A stretch of 53,822 nt of DNA from an uncultured Bacteroidales bacterium (lineage in GTDB: Bacteria; Bacteroidota; Bacteroidia; Bacteroidales; Lentimicrobiaceae): positions 1-53,822 of the forward strand of contig CALCQV010000161.1 in the NCBI GenBank assembly GCA_937894795.1, given 5' to 3'. Numbering within the stretch: position 1 is the stretch's first letter; each line of letters opens with the position of its first letter. A program made the position numbers and the translations under genes. Under the pieces are notes generated by a model. That model was not told the origin of the DNA, did no database searches, and saw nothing but the letters and a program-made list of their open reading frames with translations. This document shows, one piece after another, positions 25,805-34,891 of this stretch.

Positions 25805-27106
25805 TCAGACTTTCTTAACTGCCAAATACTTATTATAAAGCAGCAATCCAATAATAGTAAGTACTCCTATCATGCTGAAGATAATCCAAAGTAAAGCAGG
25901 CTTATGAAGATTATCAACGAAGTGGACATACAATACTGCGCCTAGTATTCCACCAATACCACTGCCTATAACTCCGTACAGAAAGGAATACCCCAGATAA
26001 AGTGCTTTCTTGTCAGCAGGTGCTACCAATCCGATGTAGGATATGAATTTAGGATGGGCGGTCATTTCACCTATGGAGAATATGATTAATCCTGCTACAA
26101 AAACCCATGCATAAGTCGAGATGGAGAATATGGCCATTCCAATAGTTCCCATGGCTATACCAACTATCATGGTTGGAAGGGCGGGGAATTTACGTACCAA
26201 TGATGAGACCAACAACTGCAGCGCAATGATGGCGCCTGCATTGATAACGGTTACATGCTCGGCATCAAATTCCCATGAGGGATTATCAACGAATAGTGCC
26301 AGAACATTATTGACAACATTGTTGACCGGAGTCATATCGATATAGTCCTTCAAGTACCACAAAACGGTATCGAACATCTGGAAGTAGAGAATCCAAAATC
26401 CCGAATAGATCACTATCATTAAAACAAAACGGTAATCTTTCAATACTAGCGCAATGTCCTTGAACACCTGGGAGAGTGGTTTGGTGCTTTCAGGCCTGGG
26501 TGGTTCCTTATAGGCAAATAGATTAAGAAGAAGCATTGAACCAGTCCCTACGGCTGCCATAATGAAGATGTATGACCAGGAAATGTCCTTCAGGAAAGGC
26601 ACCAATATCAATGGAAACAGAAATGCCCCCAGGTTAATTGACCAGTAGTAAATACCAAAACCCAACGATGAGTTGCTTTCGTCAGTCACCCGTGCAATGG
26701 TACCTGAGATTATAGGTTTGAAGAATCCTGCACCAACAGCCATTACTATCAAACTCAGAAATACAATTCCATACGAAGTTGAGATGCTGGTAAAGAAATA
26801 GCCGGCACTCATTAAGGTAAAGGCAAACATGAGCACCTTACGATACCCGAACCTGTCGGCTATGGCTCCCGCAAGTATGGGCAACAGGTAAAGCAACGGT
26901 GTTATGGTGCTCTTGATGGCTCCTATTCCCTCTCTTGAAAAGCCCAACCCACCTTCAGAGGGTGAAAGGATCAAATAGATAGACAATACCGACATTACAC
27001 CATAGTATGACCCACGTTCAAAAAACTCCATCACAATTACTGTCCAAAAGTTTCGTGGAAAAGACTTAAACCCTGATTTACCGCTTTCCTTTGATTTGTT
27101 GCTCAT
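25805..27106 (-). CDS. POT/PTR2-family proton-dependent peptide transporter
   Basis: A 433-residue major-facilitator-superfamily inner-membrane protein, probably importing di- and tripeptides with protons. The first helix carries EFFERGSYYG at residues 27-36, matching the POT ExxERxxYYG motif that couples protons to substrate. DRFGYRKVLM after helix 2 is the MFS motif A, and about 12 hydrophobic helices follow. A segment near 195-245 (AYKEPPRPESTKPLSQVF) fits the central cytoplasmic loop. It is shorter than many POT members, which often have 14 helices. A -7 element is 20 bp upstream. An array of TGTACA palindromes lies about 240-300 bp upstream. Confidence 0.88.
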   Translation of the reverse strand: MSNKSKESGKSGFKSFPRNFWTVIVMEFFERGSYYGVMSVLSIYLILSPSEGGLGFSREGIGAIKSTITPLLYLLPILAGAIADRFGYRKVLMFAFTLMSAGYFFTSISTSYGIVFLSLIVMAVGAGFFKPIISGTIARVTDESNSSLGFGIYYWSINLGAFLFPLILVPFLKDISWSYIFIMAAVGTGSMLLLNLFAYKEPPRPESTKPLSQVFKDIALVLKDYRFVLMIVIYSGFWILYFQMFDTVLWYLKDYIDMTPVNNVVNNVLALFVDNPSWEFDAEHVTVINAGAIIALQLLVSSLVRKFPALPTMIVGIAMGTIGMAIFSISTYAWVFVAGLIIFSIGEMTAHPKFISYIGLVAPADKKALYLGYSFLYGVIGSGIGGILGAVLYVHFVDNLHKPALLWIIFSMIGVLTIIGLLLYNKYLAVKKV

Positions 27107-27125
27107 TTGTTATACAGTTATCTGA

Positions 27126-27133
27126 CAAAAATA
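27126..27133 (-). promoter_or_regulatory. -7 promoter element of POT transporter gene
   Basis: The reverse strand reads TATTTTTG, a perfect TAnnTTTG, 19 bp before the transporter ATG. No -33 TTTG is seen. Confidence 0.4.
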
Positions 27134-27596
27134 GAAATAAATGTGCTTATTGTATGGTAAATATCAATTTCCAAATCCATCTTTACCTAAGCCTTCTGCT
27201 TTAATAATTTTGATGCCTGCTTTTCCTCCGGAAGAATTCTATTCAGAGCCAAATTTTTAGGATAGGCAATCAAATGTGGTGTCAACATCAGGTTAATTTC
27301 CAATAATAAAAGTGATGTTTCTTTAGTTAGACTTAATGCTTGCTGTACATATACTGTACATACGCTGTACATATTCTGTACATGTCTGTACATAATTTGT
27401 ACAATTCATATACTTTATATGATTTCTATATTTACAGTATTAATTAATCAAGTATACCCTGATCAATAAATTTTATCAACTCTGTAAAAGCAAAAATAAA
27501 ACCGGGTGACTCTTCAAGAATTTACAAATGGTAACCCTGCAGCAATTCAGGTTATGACCCTGTTTATTACAGGCATGACACTTATAATACAACGAA
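27134..27596. other. gene-poor intergenic region between transporter and aspartate kinase
   Basis: About 460 bp with no convincing gene. It contains the TGTACA array at 27344-27403 and AT-rich flanks. A 68-codon reading frame (27187-27393, minus strand) starts inside the array and is not supported by any recognisable domain. No terminator hairpin was found after the aspartate kinase. Confidence 0.5.
27344..27403. repeat. array of six TGTACA palindromes at helical spacing
   Basis: TGTACA occurs at 27344, 27355, 27366, 27377, 27387 and 27398, with start-to-start distances of 11, 11, 11, 10 and 11 bp. Each copy is self-complementary. The first four share the longer unit CTGTACATA or close to it. 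Spacing of about one helical turn puts every site on the same DNA face, as expected for cooperative protein binding. The array is about 240 bp upstream of the POT transporter ATG. An operator, an enhancer-like site or a decayed tandem repeat are all possible. No known binding protein is assigned. Confidence 0.75.
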
Positions 27597-28846
27597 TTAA
27601 TTGCTGACTACCAGTTGAACGGTGGTTCTGCTCTTCTGCTCCAGCAGAATCCTGCGTTGTCCTACTACCCTGTCAATGGTTTCCTGATTGTAATAGCGAA
27701 CTGTTATAAGTTGCAGTCCGCTATTATATTTCACCCTGAAATCATTTCCCAGCAGTGCAAATAACCTGTCAACCTTATCGGGAAGGTTGTCCATCACAAT
27801 TGAAAAGCTGATTGCCGAATGCTGCATCATATTCAGGTGAATATCCAAAGATGCCAGCAACCCAAATATACTATGCAGGTTACCTTCGGCAATAAATGAG
27901 AAATCACGCGGTGAAATGGAGATGAGCACCTGATCAGGCTTTACAATAAAACTAGGCACCTGGTCACTTTGCTCTTCACTGAAGGTGGAAATGACCGTGC
28001 CGGATTCAGCAGGCCGGTAAAACGATTTGACGTATAGTGGAATCTTCCCGCTTTGCAGTGGTTGTATTGTCTTTGGATGTATTACCGATGCTCCGAAATA
28101 TGCAAGTTCTATGGCATCACGATACGACATGCGGTCAATCTTAACCGTATCGTTAAAGTAGCGGGGGTCGGCATTCAGCACACCGGGTACATCTTTCCAT
28201 ATAATCATTTCATCGGCATGCAATGCCCATGCAAAAATAGCAGCGCTGAAATCAGAGCCTTCTCGTCCCAACGTGACCGGATTACCTTCCAAAGTACTTC
28301 CTGGGTCATGAAAACCTTGTTCAGGTTACTGACCGATTTTTCATTCTGAATATACGAAATCCTGTTTTCAGTCATCTGCCAGTCTATGGCTCCATTTCGG
28401 TGGGTATGGTCAGTAATTATAAGATTACGGGCATCCAATAGTGAATGTTGGTAGTTGTTTTTTTGAAGGAAAGCACTTATGAGTGAAGTTGAAATCAACT
28501 CGCCATGTGATACCACAAGATCATATCCTTCATCATAATTTGAAAGAGGTGCTTTACTGATTATAGACTCCAATTTATGGATCCAAACCATAACTACCTC
28601 ATCTTCCACTCCTAAATCATGCGCCACATCGAGATGATAGCTTTCAACAGATTTCAGGAGTCCGGAAGCTGCAGAATCACAATTCATCCATGCATCGGCA
28701 ACCTTCTCGAGAGCATTGGTAGTTTTACCCATGGCTGAGAAAACAATCCACAGTTGCTCATCAGGAAATCCTGATAAAATATTATACACATTCCTGACTG
28801 CTTCGGCATCTTTTACTGATGCTCCGCCAAACTTGAAAACTTTCAT
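27597..28846 (-). pseudogene. lysC: aspartate kinase, frameshifted
   Basis: Aspartate kinase phosphorylates aspartate for lysine, threonine and methionine synthesis. The N-terminal half (start MKVFKFGGASVKDAEAV at 28846) and the C-terminal half (LEGNPVTLGREGSDFSAAIFA and two ACT domains to the stop at 27597) are in different frames. The break is near 28299-28303. The first frame reads VFMTQE and then departs from the family; the second frame reads GSTLEGNP. The usual family sequence QGFIGST would need about 10 more bases exactly there, so an out-of-frame deletion of 3n+1 bases, probably 10, removed GFI. Everything else looks intact (about 420 residues). It could be a recent pseudogene or a sequence error. 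Confidence 0.85.
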
Positions 28847-28867
28847 GGGTAAAGCTTGTTTGTAAGG

Positions 28868-28875
28868 CAAAAGTA
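28868..28875 (-). promoter_or_regulatory. -7 promoter element of aspartate kinase gene
   Basis: The reverse strand reads TACTTTTG, a perfect TAnnTTTG, 21 bp before the ATG at 28846. The promoter therefore looks intact although the gene is frameshifted. Confidence 0.4.
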
Positions 28876-29018
28876 ATACATTTGAGAGTTAACATGTATA
28901 TGTCAGGGATCGTGTATGGAAATAAGTGTTGGCATATTACAATCTTCAATATTACCGTTATGCAATCAAAACCTGAGATATTATTTTACAACCAAGGATA
29001 GTTACACCTGTTTCTTGT

Positions 29019-29026
29019 TATTTTTG
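29019..29026 (+). promoter_or_regulatory. -7 promoter element of phosphofructokinase gene
   Basis: TATTTTTG matches TAnnTTTG perfectly, 53 bp before the ATG at 29080. No -33 TTTG is present at the right distance. Confidence 0.4.
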
Positions 29027-29079
29027 CACTTTGTAGAATTTAATAATCTCTTTTCCGAAAGTTTGAAAAATACGATAAA

Positions 29080-30297
29080 ATGAAAGGATCTATTGCAATT
29101 TTGGCCGGTGGCGGACCAGCTCCCGGTATTAATTCAGTCATTGCTTCAGTAGCCAAGATTTTCCTGAAAGATGGCTACAGAGTCATTGGTTTGCACGAAG
29201 GATATAAAACCCTTTTCAACGGGAATCCAAATATGATTGATATAGACTTCACCCTTGCTGATAAAATACACAATCAGGGTGGTTCCATATTGAACATGAG
29301 CAGGTACAAACCTAAAAATGAAGAGTTCAATGCTGACTTCTTTGTGAATAACAATGTTAAGCTGCTGGTAACCATTGGTGGTGATGATACAGCATCAACG
29401 GCAAACAGAATTTCAAAGTTCCTTGCATCAAAGAACATTATACTCCAGAATATTCATGTTCCCAAAACTATTGACAACGACCTTCCATTGCCTGACGGTA
29501 TCCCTACATTCGGCTACCAGAGTGCCAAACAGGAGGGTGTCAGGATTGCCAATACCGTATACGAGGATGCCCGTACCAGTGGGAATTGGTTCGTAGTTTC
29601 TGCCATGGGCCGTGAGGCCGGACATCTTGCATTCGGCATCGGTGCTGCCTGTCATTATCCAATGATTATTATTCCCGAGATGTTCAACAAGGTGGAAGTT
29701 ACCTTCGACCGTATTCTACGCCTGATCATATCATCAATGATCAAGAGGAAACTGCTGGGAATCAACTATGGCGTTGTCATTGTAAGTGAGGGTGTTTTTC
29801 ATTTCATGACCGATGATGAGATAATCAAGTCGGGTATTGTGTTCACCTTTGATGACCACGGTCATCCTGAACTGGGCAACGTGAGCAAGGCTCATATTTT
29901 CAATATGCTGTTGCAGCTGAAGCTCAAGGAACTGAAGATCAACATCAAGAGCCGTCCGGTGGAACTGGGTTATGAATTGCGTTGTGTTCAGCCAATTGCC
30001 TTCGACATGTTGTACTGTGCTTTACTGGGTATGGGTGTGAAAAGGTTATTTGATGACGGACTAACCGGCTGTATGGTTGTTAGCGGTCCCAATGGCGATA
30101 TATTCCCGATATTCCTCAAAGACGTGGAAGATAAACATGGTAAGGTTCAACCACGCTTAGTAAACATGGATGGCCAGAAGGCAAAGATGGTTTACGAAGA
30201 TGGTATTCAATATCTGTGTGAAGGGGATTATGAAGGTGCAAAAGCATACCTGGCCGATCCGGAGCACTACGATATGAAGAAGATACTGAACTGGTAG
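29080..30297 (+). CDS. 6-phosphofructokinase, probably pyrophosphate-dependent
   Basis: Phosphorylates fructose 6-phosphate in glycolysis. The 405-residue protein has the N-terminal loop AILAGGGPAPGINSVI, GGDDT at 100-104 and PKTIDND at 128-134. In the PFK family, a second aspartate in GGDD and a lysine in PKTIDND mark pyrophosphate as phosphoryl donor, while ATP enzymes have GGDGS and PGTIDND. MGREAGHLAFGIGA and the sugar-phosphate region around VELGYELRCVQP are present. PPi-dependent enzymes are reversible and typical of energy-limited anaerobes. It stands alone, divergent from the aspartate kinase. Family is certain; donor specificity is inferred from these two residues. Confidence 0.93.
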   Translation: MKGSIAILAGGGPAPGINSVIASVAKIFLKDGYRVIGLHEGYKTLFNGNPNMIDIDFTLADKIHNQGGSILNMSRYKPKNEEFNADFFVNNNVKLLVTIGGDDTASTANRISKFLASKNIILQNIHVPKTIDNDLPLPDGIPTFGYQSAKQEGVRIANTVYEDARTSGNWFVVSAMGREAGHLAFGIGAACHYPMIIIPEMFNKVEVTFDRILRLIISSMIKRKLLGINYGVVIVSEGVFHFMTDDEIIKSGIVFTFDDHGHPELGNVSKAHIFNMLLQLKLKELKINIKSRPVELGYELRCVQPIAFDMLYCALLGMGVKRLFDDGLTGCMVVSGPNGDIFPIFLKDVEDKHGKVQPRLVNMDGQKAKMVYEDGIQYLCEGDYEGAKAYLADPEHYDMKKILNW

Positions 30298-30369
30298 GCT
30301 GTATTCGCACACATGCACTGAATAAGGATTTCATCCATATGGGGTGCTTTAACGGAATGCTTGTCGGAG

Positions 30370-31314
30370 TCAGTACAATGCCTTTATCTTATCAACAAGG
30401 GCACGGGCGAGTTTATAATTTGACTCATGCGTCCACCCTGCAATATGAGGTGACAGGATTACCTTGTCAGACTTAAACAATTTCCTGAACTGCTCAGGAA
30501 GTTCAGCCATATCAAGGTTCTCAAACGAAAGGTTTTCACATTCAAGCACATCGAGTGCGGCACCTTTAACTTTGCCTGATTCAATGGCATCCATGAGATC
30601 GGCAGTATTTACACACTGTCCGCGTGAGGTATTGACCAGATAAACTGCTTTTTTAAACCTGAAAAGGTATTCAGAATTGATAAGCTGATTGGTTTCTTCG
30701 GTAAGCGGAATATGAAGGCTCAGGATGTCAGCAGTATTAAACACCTCATCCATTTGGACTTCTTTAACAAATTGATCAGAGAAATCAGCCTTATATTTAT
30801 CGTAGGCAATGACATTTGCACCGAAACCACTGAGACGGCGGGCAAATTCGCCTCCTGTGTTACCATAGCCAATGATGGCTAAGGTTTTTCCTTTGATTTC
30901 AGAGCCCCGGTTTCCTTCACGTATCCAGATCCCATTGCGTACCTCCACATTTACACGACACAAGTGATTGAGCAGTGAAAGCAGCATCCCCATAGCATGC
31001 TCAGCCACCGCATCACGATTTCCCTCAGGCGCATTCAAACAAGCTATTCCCATTGACTCAGCCAACTTCCAATCTATATTTTCCATACCGGCACCTACCC
31101 TGCCTATGAACCTGAGACCGGTAGCATGCTGAAGTGCCTCGGCATCCAGTTTAATCTTACTTCTGATAATAACACCAGTATAGAGATCCAGTTGGTCAAG
31201 AATCTCTTTTCTGCTTTTTCCGGTATAATGAACACATTCAAAACCTATGCGGGTGAGCTCTTCACTCAAATATGGATGGGCAGTGTCTATAAATAGGACT
31301 TTACCTGAATTCAT
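30370..31314 (-). CDS. D-2-hydroxyacid dehydrogenase, phosphoglycerate dehydrogenase-like
   Basis: NAD-dependent dehydrogenase of 314 residues. The nucleotide-binding motif is IIGYGNTGGEF with GxGxxG at 149-154. The substrate/catalytic set is R231 (NTSRGQ), a glutamate in LDVLECEN near 258-260, and H290 (SPHIAG). FIGRVGAGMENID near 69-81 is typical of SerA-like enzymes. It lacks the C-terminal ACT domain of regulated phosphoglycerate dehydrogenases. It may act in serine synthesis, but no serB or serC is adjacent, so related hydroxyacid substrates are possible. A perfect -7 element lies just upstream. Confidence 0.88.
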   Translation of the reverse strand: MNSGKVLFIDTAHPYLSEELTRIGFECVHYTGKSRKEILDQLDLYTGVIIRSKIKLDAEALQHATGLRFIGRVGAGMENIDWKLAESMGIACLNAPEGNRDAVAEHAMGMLLSLLNHLCRVNVEVRNGIWIREGNRGSEIKGKTLAIIGYGNTGGEFARRLSGFGANVIAYDKYKADFSDQFVKEVQMDEVFNTADILSLHIPLTEETNQLINSEYLFRFKKAVYLVNTSRGQCVNTADLMDAIESGKVKGAALDVLECENLSFENLDMAELPEQFRKLFKSDKVILSPHIAGWTHESNYKLARALVDKIKALY

Positions 31315-31332
31315 CTTACAATATTATTTCTG

Positions 31333-31340
31333 CAAAGGTA
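31333..31340 (-). promoter_or_regulatory. -7 promoter element of hydroxyacid dehydrogenase gene
   Basis: The reverse strand reads TACCTTTG, a perfect TAnnTTTG, 18 bp before the ATG at 31314. No -33 TTTG is found. Confidence 0.4.
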
Positions 31341-31521
31341 AACAATCTAAAATCGAATTTTTCCCATGCCTGAAACAGCTATATGAAAGCATCCCTCCTT
31401 ATTACTTCACGAAATCAATTTTTACAATATTTACTGCTCATTAGTCATTCGTTACTAATAACTTCTTTAATTAAAAATCGTAACTTCGCCCCCGTTTAAT
31501 AAATTCATAGTATATTACTGT

Positions 31522-33918
31522 ATGTGGACTATTTTAGTCAGGTTGATGTTGCGAAACCGTCCGGGAATACTGGTGGTGATTGGATTACTTACAATATTGA
31601 TGGGTTGGCAGGGTTTAAGTGTTAAGTTATCATACAATAACATGGCGATGCTACCCTCATCTGATTCAAGTGTTGTAACCTATAACAAGTTCAAGCAAAA
31701 ATTTGGTGAAGACGGCAGTGTATTGGTGATAGGAATTACCAACAAAAACATGTTTCAGTTGGATCAGCTTAATGCCTGGTATGACCTCACCAACGATATA
31801 AATAAGATTGACGGGGTTGAAGGAATTACTTCCATAACCAAGGCCGTCAATATAGTCAAGAACGACAGTGCAAAAGTTTTTGAATTTGTACCCCTGGTTA
31901 AGGAAAGATTAAAAACGCAGGCAGAGGCTGACTCGCTCAGAAATCTGGTGTTCTCACTTCCATTCTATAAAGGATTGCTCTTCAATCCTGAAACGGAAAC
32001 ATACCTTATGGCAGTTACCCTTGACAAGGATAAACTGAATGATAAAGCCAGGTTAACGGTAACTGATGACATTGTAAAGAGAGCACACTTGTATGAGAAA
32101 ACAACAGGTAATAAGCTGCATTTTTCAGGTATGCCATACATAAGATCAGTAATGACTCAAAAGACTAAAGCCGAGTTATTTCTTTTCATATTCCTCTCAA
32201 TAATTGTTGCAGCATTAATTCTCTATCTATTTTTCAGATCAGTGAAGGTTGTACTGAGCTCCCTGATTGTGGTGGCAGTGAGTATAATCTTTACTTTGGG
32301 ATTGCTAAACCTGCTTGGCTTCAAAATAAGCATTCTCACGGGCGTATTGCCCTCACTGATTGTAGTGATTGCCATTGAGAACTGCATTTATATTCTAAAC
32401 AAGTATCATTGGGAGTACAGGTTACACGGTAATAAAATAAGGGCACTTTCGAGAGTCATTCAACGTATTGGTCCTGCTTCACTCATGGTAAACACTGCCA
32501 CCGCAGCAGGATTTGCAGCATTCATATTAGTTTCCAACCAGATGCTCCGCGAGTTTGGAATAGTTGCAGCCATAAGCATTTTTATAGAATACATACTCTG
32601 CATACTGCTTCTGCCCATCATATTCAGCTATATGGACCCTCCGGGCGAAAAGCACCTTTCACATCTGAACAACAAGTTCTTCAGCAAGATCCTTGAAAAG
32701 ATAATTTACCTCATTGAGTTTAAAAGACCCGCTATTTTCATTACAGCCGGCGTATTGACCATTGTTGGTATCATTGGAACCCTGAATTTGCAGACCTCAG
32801 GAAAAGTAGTGGATGACATTAGTGACAAGGACCCGTTAGCGAAGGATTTAAAATACTTTGAATCCAATTTTGGTGGGGTGATGCCTTTTGAGATATGGGT
32901 GGATGCCAAGAAGCCTAAGGGAGCTCTCAGGTACAGGACCATGGAGAAAATCAACGAAGTACAGAGTGAAGTATTAAAATATAAAGAATTCTCCAAACCC
33001 TTATCCGTGGCTGAATTATCGAAATTTGCCAGACAGGCATTTTTCAACGGCAACCCTGAAATGTATGATATGCCCAATTCACAGGAGAGTAATTTTGTAT
33101 TTTCATATTTCCCCCGAAACGCAGGAGTACAGAAAGGCCTACTCAATTCATTCATTGACAGCACCCAGCAGCACACCCGGTTGAGCTTTCAAATGGCCGA
33201 TGTTGGCACCAATGAAATGAACCGGCTACTTGACAGTATAAGGCCAAAAGTAGAAGAGATATTTCCGGTTGAAAATTATGATGTAAAGATCACCGGCAAC
33301 AGTGTGGTCTATACCCGTGGAACTGAATTCCTCACAAAGCACCTTCTTCAAAGTGTATTGATTGCTATTGGTTTCATCTCATTGTTGATGGTTCTGATGT
33401 TTTCAAGTTTCAGAATGATAGTGATTTCTATGCTTCCTAATATCATACCCCTTATAATAACTGCTGCCATCATGGGCATAGCCGGCATTCCGGTAAAGCC
33501 CTCAACCATCATTGTATTCGGCATCGCTTTAGGGATATCCGTTGACAATGCTATTCAATACCTGTCGAGGTACCGGCATGAGTTGAAACTCACCAATAAC
33601 AACATCAAATTATCGACTATCAATGCCTTGCGTGAAGCCGGTTTCAGCATGCTTTACACTTCAATTGTGCTTGTGTTGGGATTCAGTGTATTCATGGTCT
33701 CCAGTTTTGGTGGCACTCAGGCATTGGGATTGCTGGTTTCATCAACGCTTTTCGTTGCCATGTTTTTCAATATGATGGTATTGCCTTCATTTTTACTAGT
33801 AGTTGATAAATTTGCGGTTACCAAGGCATTTGCCGCCGAACCTTTGATTGAAGTTTATGATGGTGATGATGAGCAGGAAGATGAAGATGACCCTATAGAA
33901 TCAGAACTGAAGAGATAG
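31522..33918 (+). CDS. MMPL/RND-family exporter
   Basis: A 798-residue inner-membrane protein of the RND superfamily (MMPL/hydrophobe exporter type). It has the duplicated layout: one helix near residues 17-34, a periplasmic loop to about 215, five or six helices to about 375 (FLFIFLSIIVAALILYLFF), a single helix near 405-425, a second loop, then another helix cluster from about 610 to 770. The ending EDDPIESELKR is acidic. No adaptor (MFP) or outer-membrane channel gene is adjacent, which fits stand-alone lipid exporters of the HpnN/MMPL group rather than AcrB-type tripartite pumps. The 96-bp gap to rfbA leaves linkage uncertain. Substrate unknown. Confidence 0.87.
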   Translation: MWTILVRLMLRNRPGILVVIGLLTILMGWQGLSVKLSYNNMAMLPSSDSSVVTYNKFKQKFGEDGSVLVIGITNKNMFQLDQLNAWYDLTNDINKIDGVEGITSITKAVNIVKNDSAKVFEFVPLVKERLKTQAEADSLRNLVFSLPFYKGLLFNPETETYLMAVTLDKDKLNDKARLTVTDDIVKRAHLYEKTTGNKLHFSGMPYIRSVMTQKTKAELFLFIFLSIIVAALILYLFFRSVKVVLSSLIVVAVSIIFTLGLLNLLGFKISILTGVLPSLIVVIAIENCIYILNKYHWEYRLHGNKIRALSRVIQRIGPASLMVNTATAAGFAAFILVSNQMLREFGIVAAISIFIEYILCILLLPIIFSYMDPPGEKHLSHLNNKFFSKILEKIIYLIEFKRPAIFITAGVLTIVGIIGTLNLQTSGKVVDDISDKDPLAKDLKYFESNFGGVMPFEIWVDAKKPKGALRYRTMEKINEVQSEVLKYKEFSKPLSVAELSKFARQAFFNGNPEMYDMPNSQESNFVFSYFPRNAGVQKGLLNSFIDSTQQHTRLSFQMADVGTNEMNRLLDSIRPKVEEIFPVENYDVKITGNSVVYTRGTEFLTKHLLQSVLIAIGFISLLMVLMFSSFRMIVISMLPNIIPLIITAAIMGIAGIPVKPSTIIVFGIALGISVDNAIQYLSRYRHELKLTNNNIKLSTINALREAGFSMLYTSIVLVLGFSVFMVSSFGGTQALGLLVSSTLFVAMFFNMMVLPSFLLVVDKFAVTKAFAAEPLIEVYDGDDEQEDEDDPIESELKR

Positions 33919-34014
33919 CTTAAAGGCTGAAAGTGTGAAAGACTTGTAGTCTCACCATTCGGCTTACCTTTAAAGAAAATAAATAGAATTAATCAGGACC
34001 AAAACAGACCCGAT

Positions 34015-34887
34015 ATGAAGGGAATAATTCTGGCAGGCGGATCAGGTACAAGGTTACATCCGCTAACACTTGCCGTAAGTAAACAACTAATGCCCATCTA
34101 CGACAAGCCAATGATCTATTATCCATTGTCGGTATTGATGATGGCGGGTATAAATGAGATTCTGATCATTTCAACCCCACATGATCTGCCCAACTTCGAA
34201 AAGCTTTTGGGTGACGGATCTTCATTAGGCTGTAAGTTCAGCTACGCTGTTCAGCACGTGCCGAATGGACTGGCCCAGGCATTTGTGATTGGAGCCCCAT
34301 TTATTGGAGATGACGATGCTGCACTCATTTTGGGTGACAATATTTTCTATAGTTCCGGATTACCCAAATTACTGTCAGAGTGCCGTCAACCCAGGGGTGG
34401 TATTGTATTTGCATACCATGTATCAGACCCCGAACGATACGGTGTTGTGCAATTTGACAAGAACAACAAGGCCATTTCCATTGAAGAAAAGCCCTCGGCT
34501 CCGAAATCCAATTATGCGGTGCCGGGTCTATACTTTTACGACAACTCAATCATTGAAGTTGCCCGTAATATAAAACCCAGTGCCCGCGGTGAGTATGAGA
34601 TAACCGATGTGAATAAATACTATCTGGAAAAGGGGAACCTGTCAGTTAAGGTTATGAGCCGTGGCACCGCCTGGCTTGACACGGGCACTTTCACCTCCTT
34701 GCTACAAGCATCACAATTTGTGGAAGTTATAGAAACTCGCCAGGGTTTGAAGGTAGGTTGTATTGAAGAAGTTGCCTACCGGATGAACTACATTGACCGT
34801 GAACAGTTGATAAGGCTCGCCCAGCCCTTGTTAAAGAGTGGTTATGGCGATTATTTAATGCGGATTTCAGAAACTCAATATCTATAG
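34015..34887 (+). CDS. rfbA: glucose-1-phosphate thymidylyltransferase
   Basis: Makes dTDP-glucose from glucose 1-phosphate and dTTP, the first step toward dTDP-rhamnose for surface polysaccharide. The 290 residues match the family length. MKGIILAGGSGTRLHPLT is the nucleotide-binding signature, followed by KQLMPIYDKPMIYYPLS, then LGDNIFYSSG and EEKPSAPKSNYAVPGLYFYD, all typical of RmlA. No rfbB, rfbC or rfbD is in the window. The stop lies 4 bp before the polyprenyl synthase start, so the two are translated from one transcript. The isoprenoid partner is plausible for a lipid-linked sugar pathway but may be coincidental. Confidence 0.95.
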   Translation: MKGIILAGGSGTRLHPLTLAVSKQLMPIYDKPMIYYPLSVLMMAGINEILIISTPHDLPNFEKLLGDGSSLGCKFSYAVQHVPNGLAQAFVIGAPFIGDDDAALILGDNIFYSSGLPKLLSECRQPRGGIVFAYHVSDPERYGVVQFDKNNKAISIEEKPSAPKSNYAVPGLYFYDNSIIEVARNIKPSARGEYEITDVNKYYLEKGNLSVKVMSRGTAWLDTGTFTSLLQASQFVEVIETRQGLKVGCIEEVAYRMNYIDREQLIRLAQPLLKSGYGDYLMRISETQYL

Positions 34888-34891
34888 AAGG

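Noticed and set aside
27187..27393. 68-codon reading frame upstream of the POT transporter
   Set aside because: It begins inside the TGTACA array, so its first residues just translate the repeat. It has no recognisable domain and no promoter element. It could be a gene remnant but cannot be supported.
33919..34014. Operon joining the MMPL exporter with rfbA and the polyprenyl synthase
   Set aside because: The 96-bp gap contains a near-consensus -7 sequence (TACCTTTA), so rfbA may have its own promoter. The functional link is not supported.
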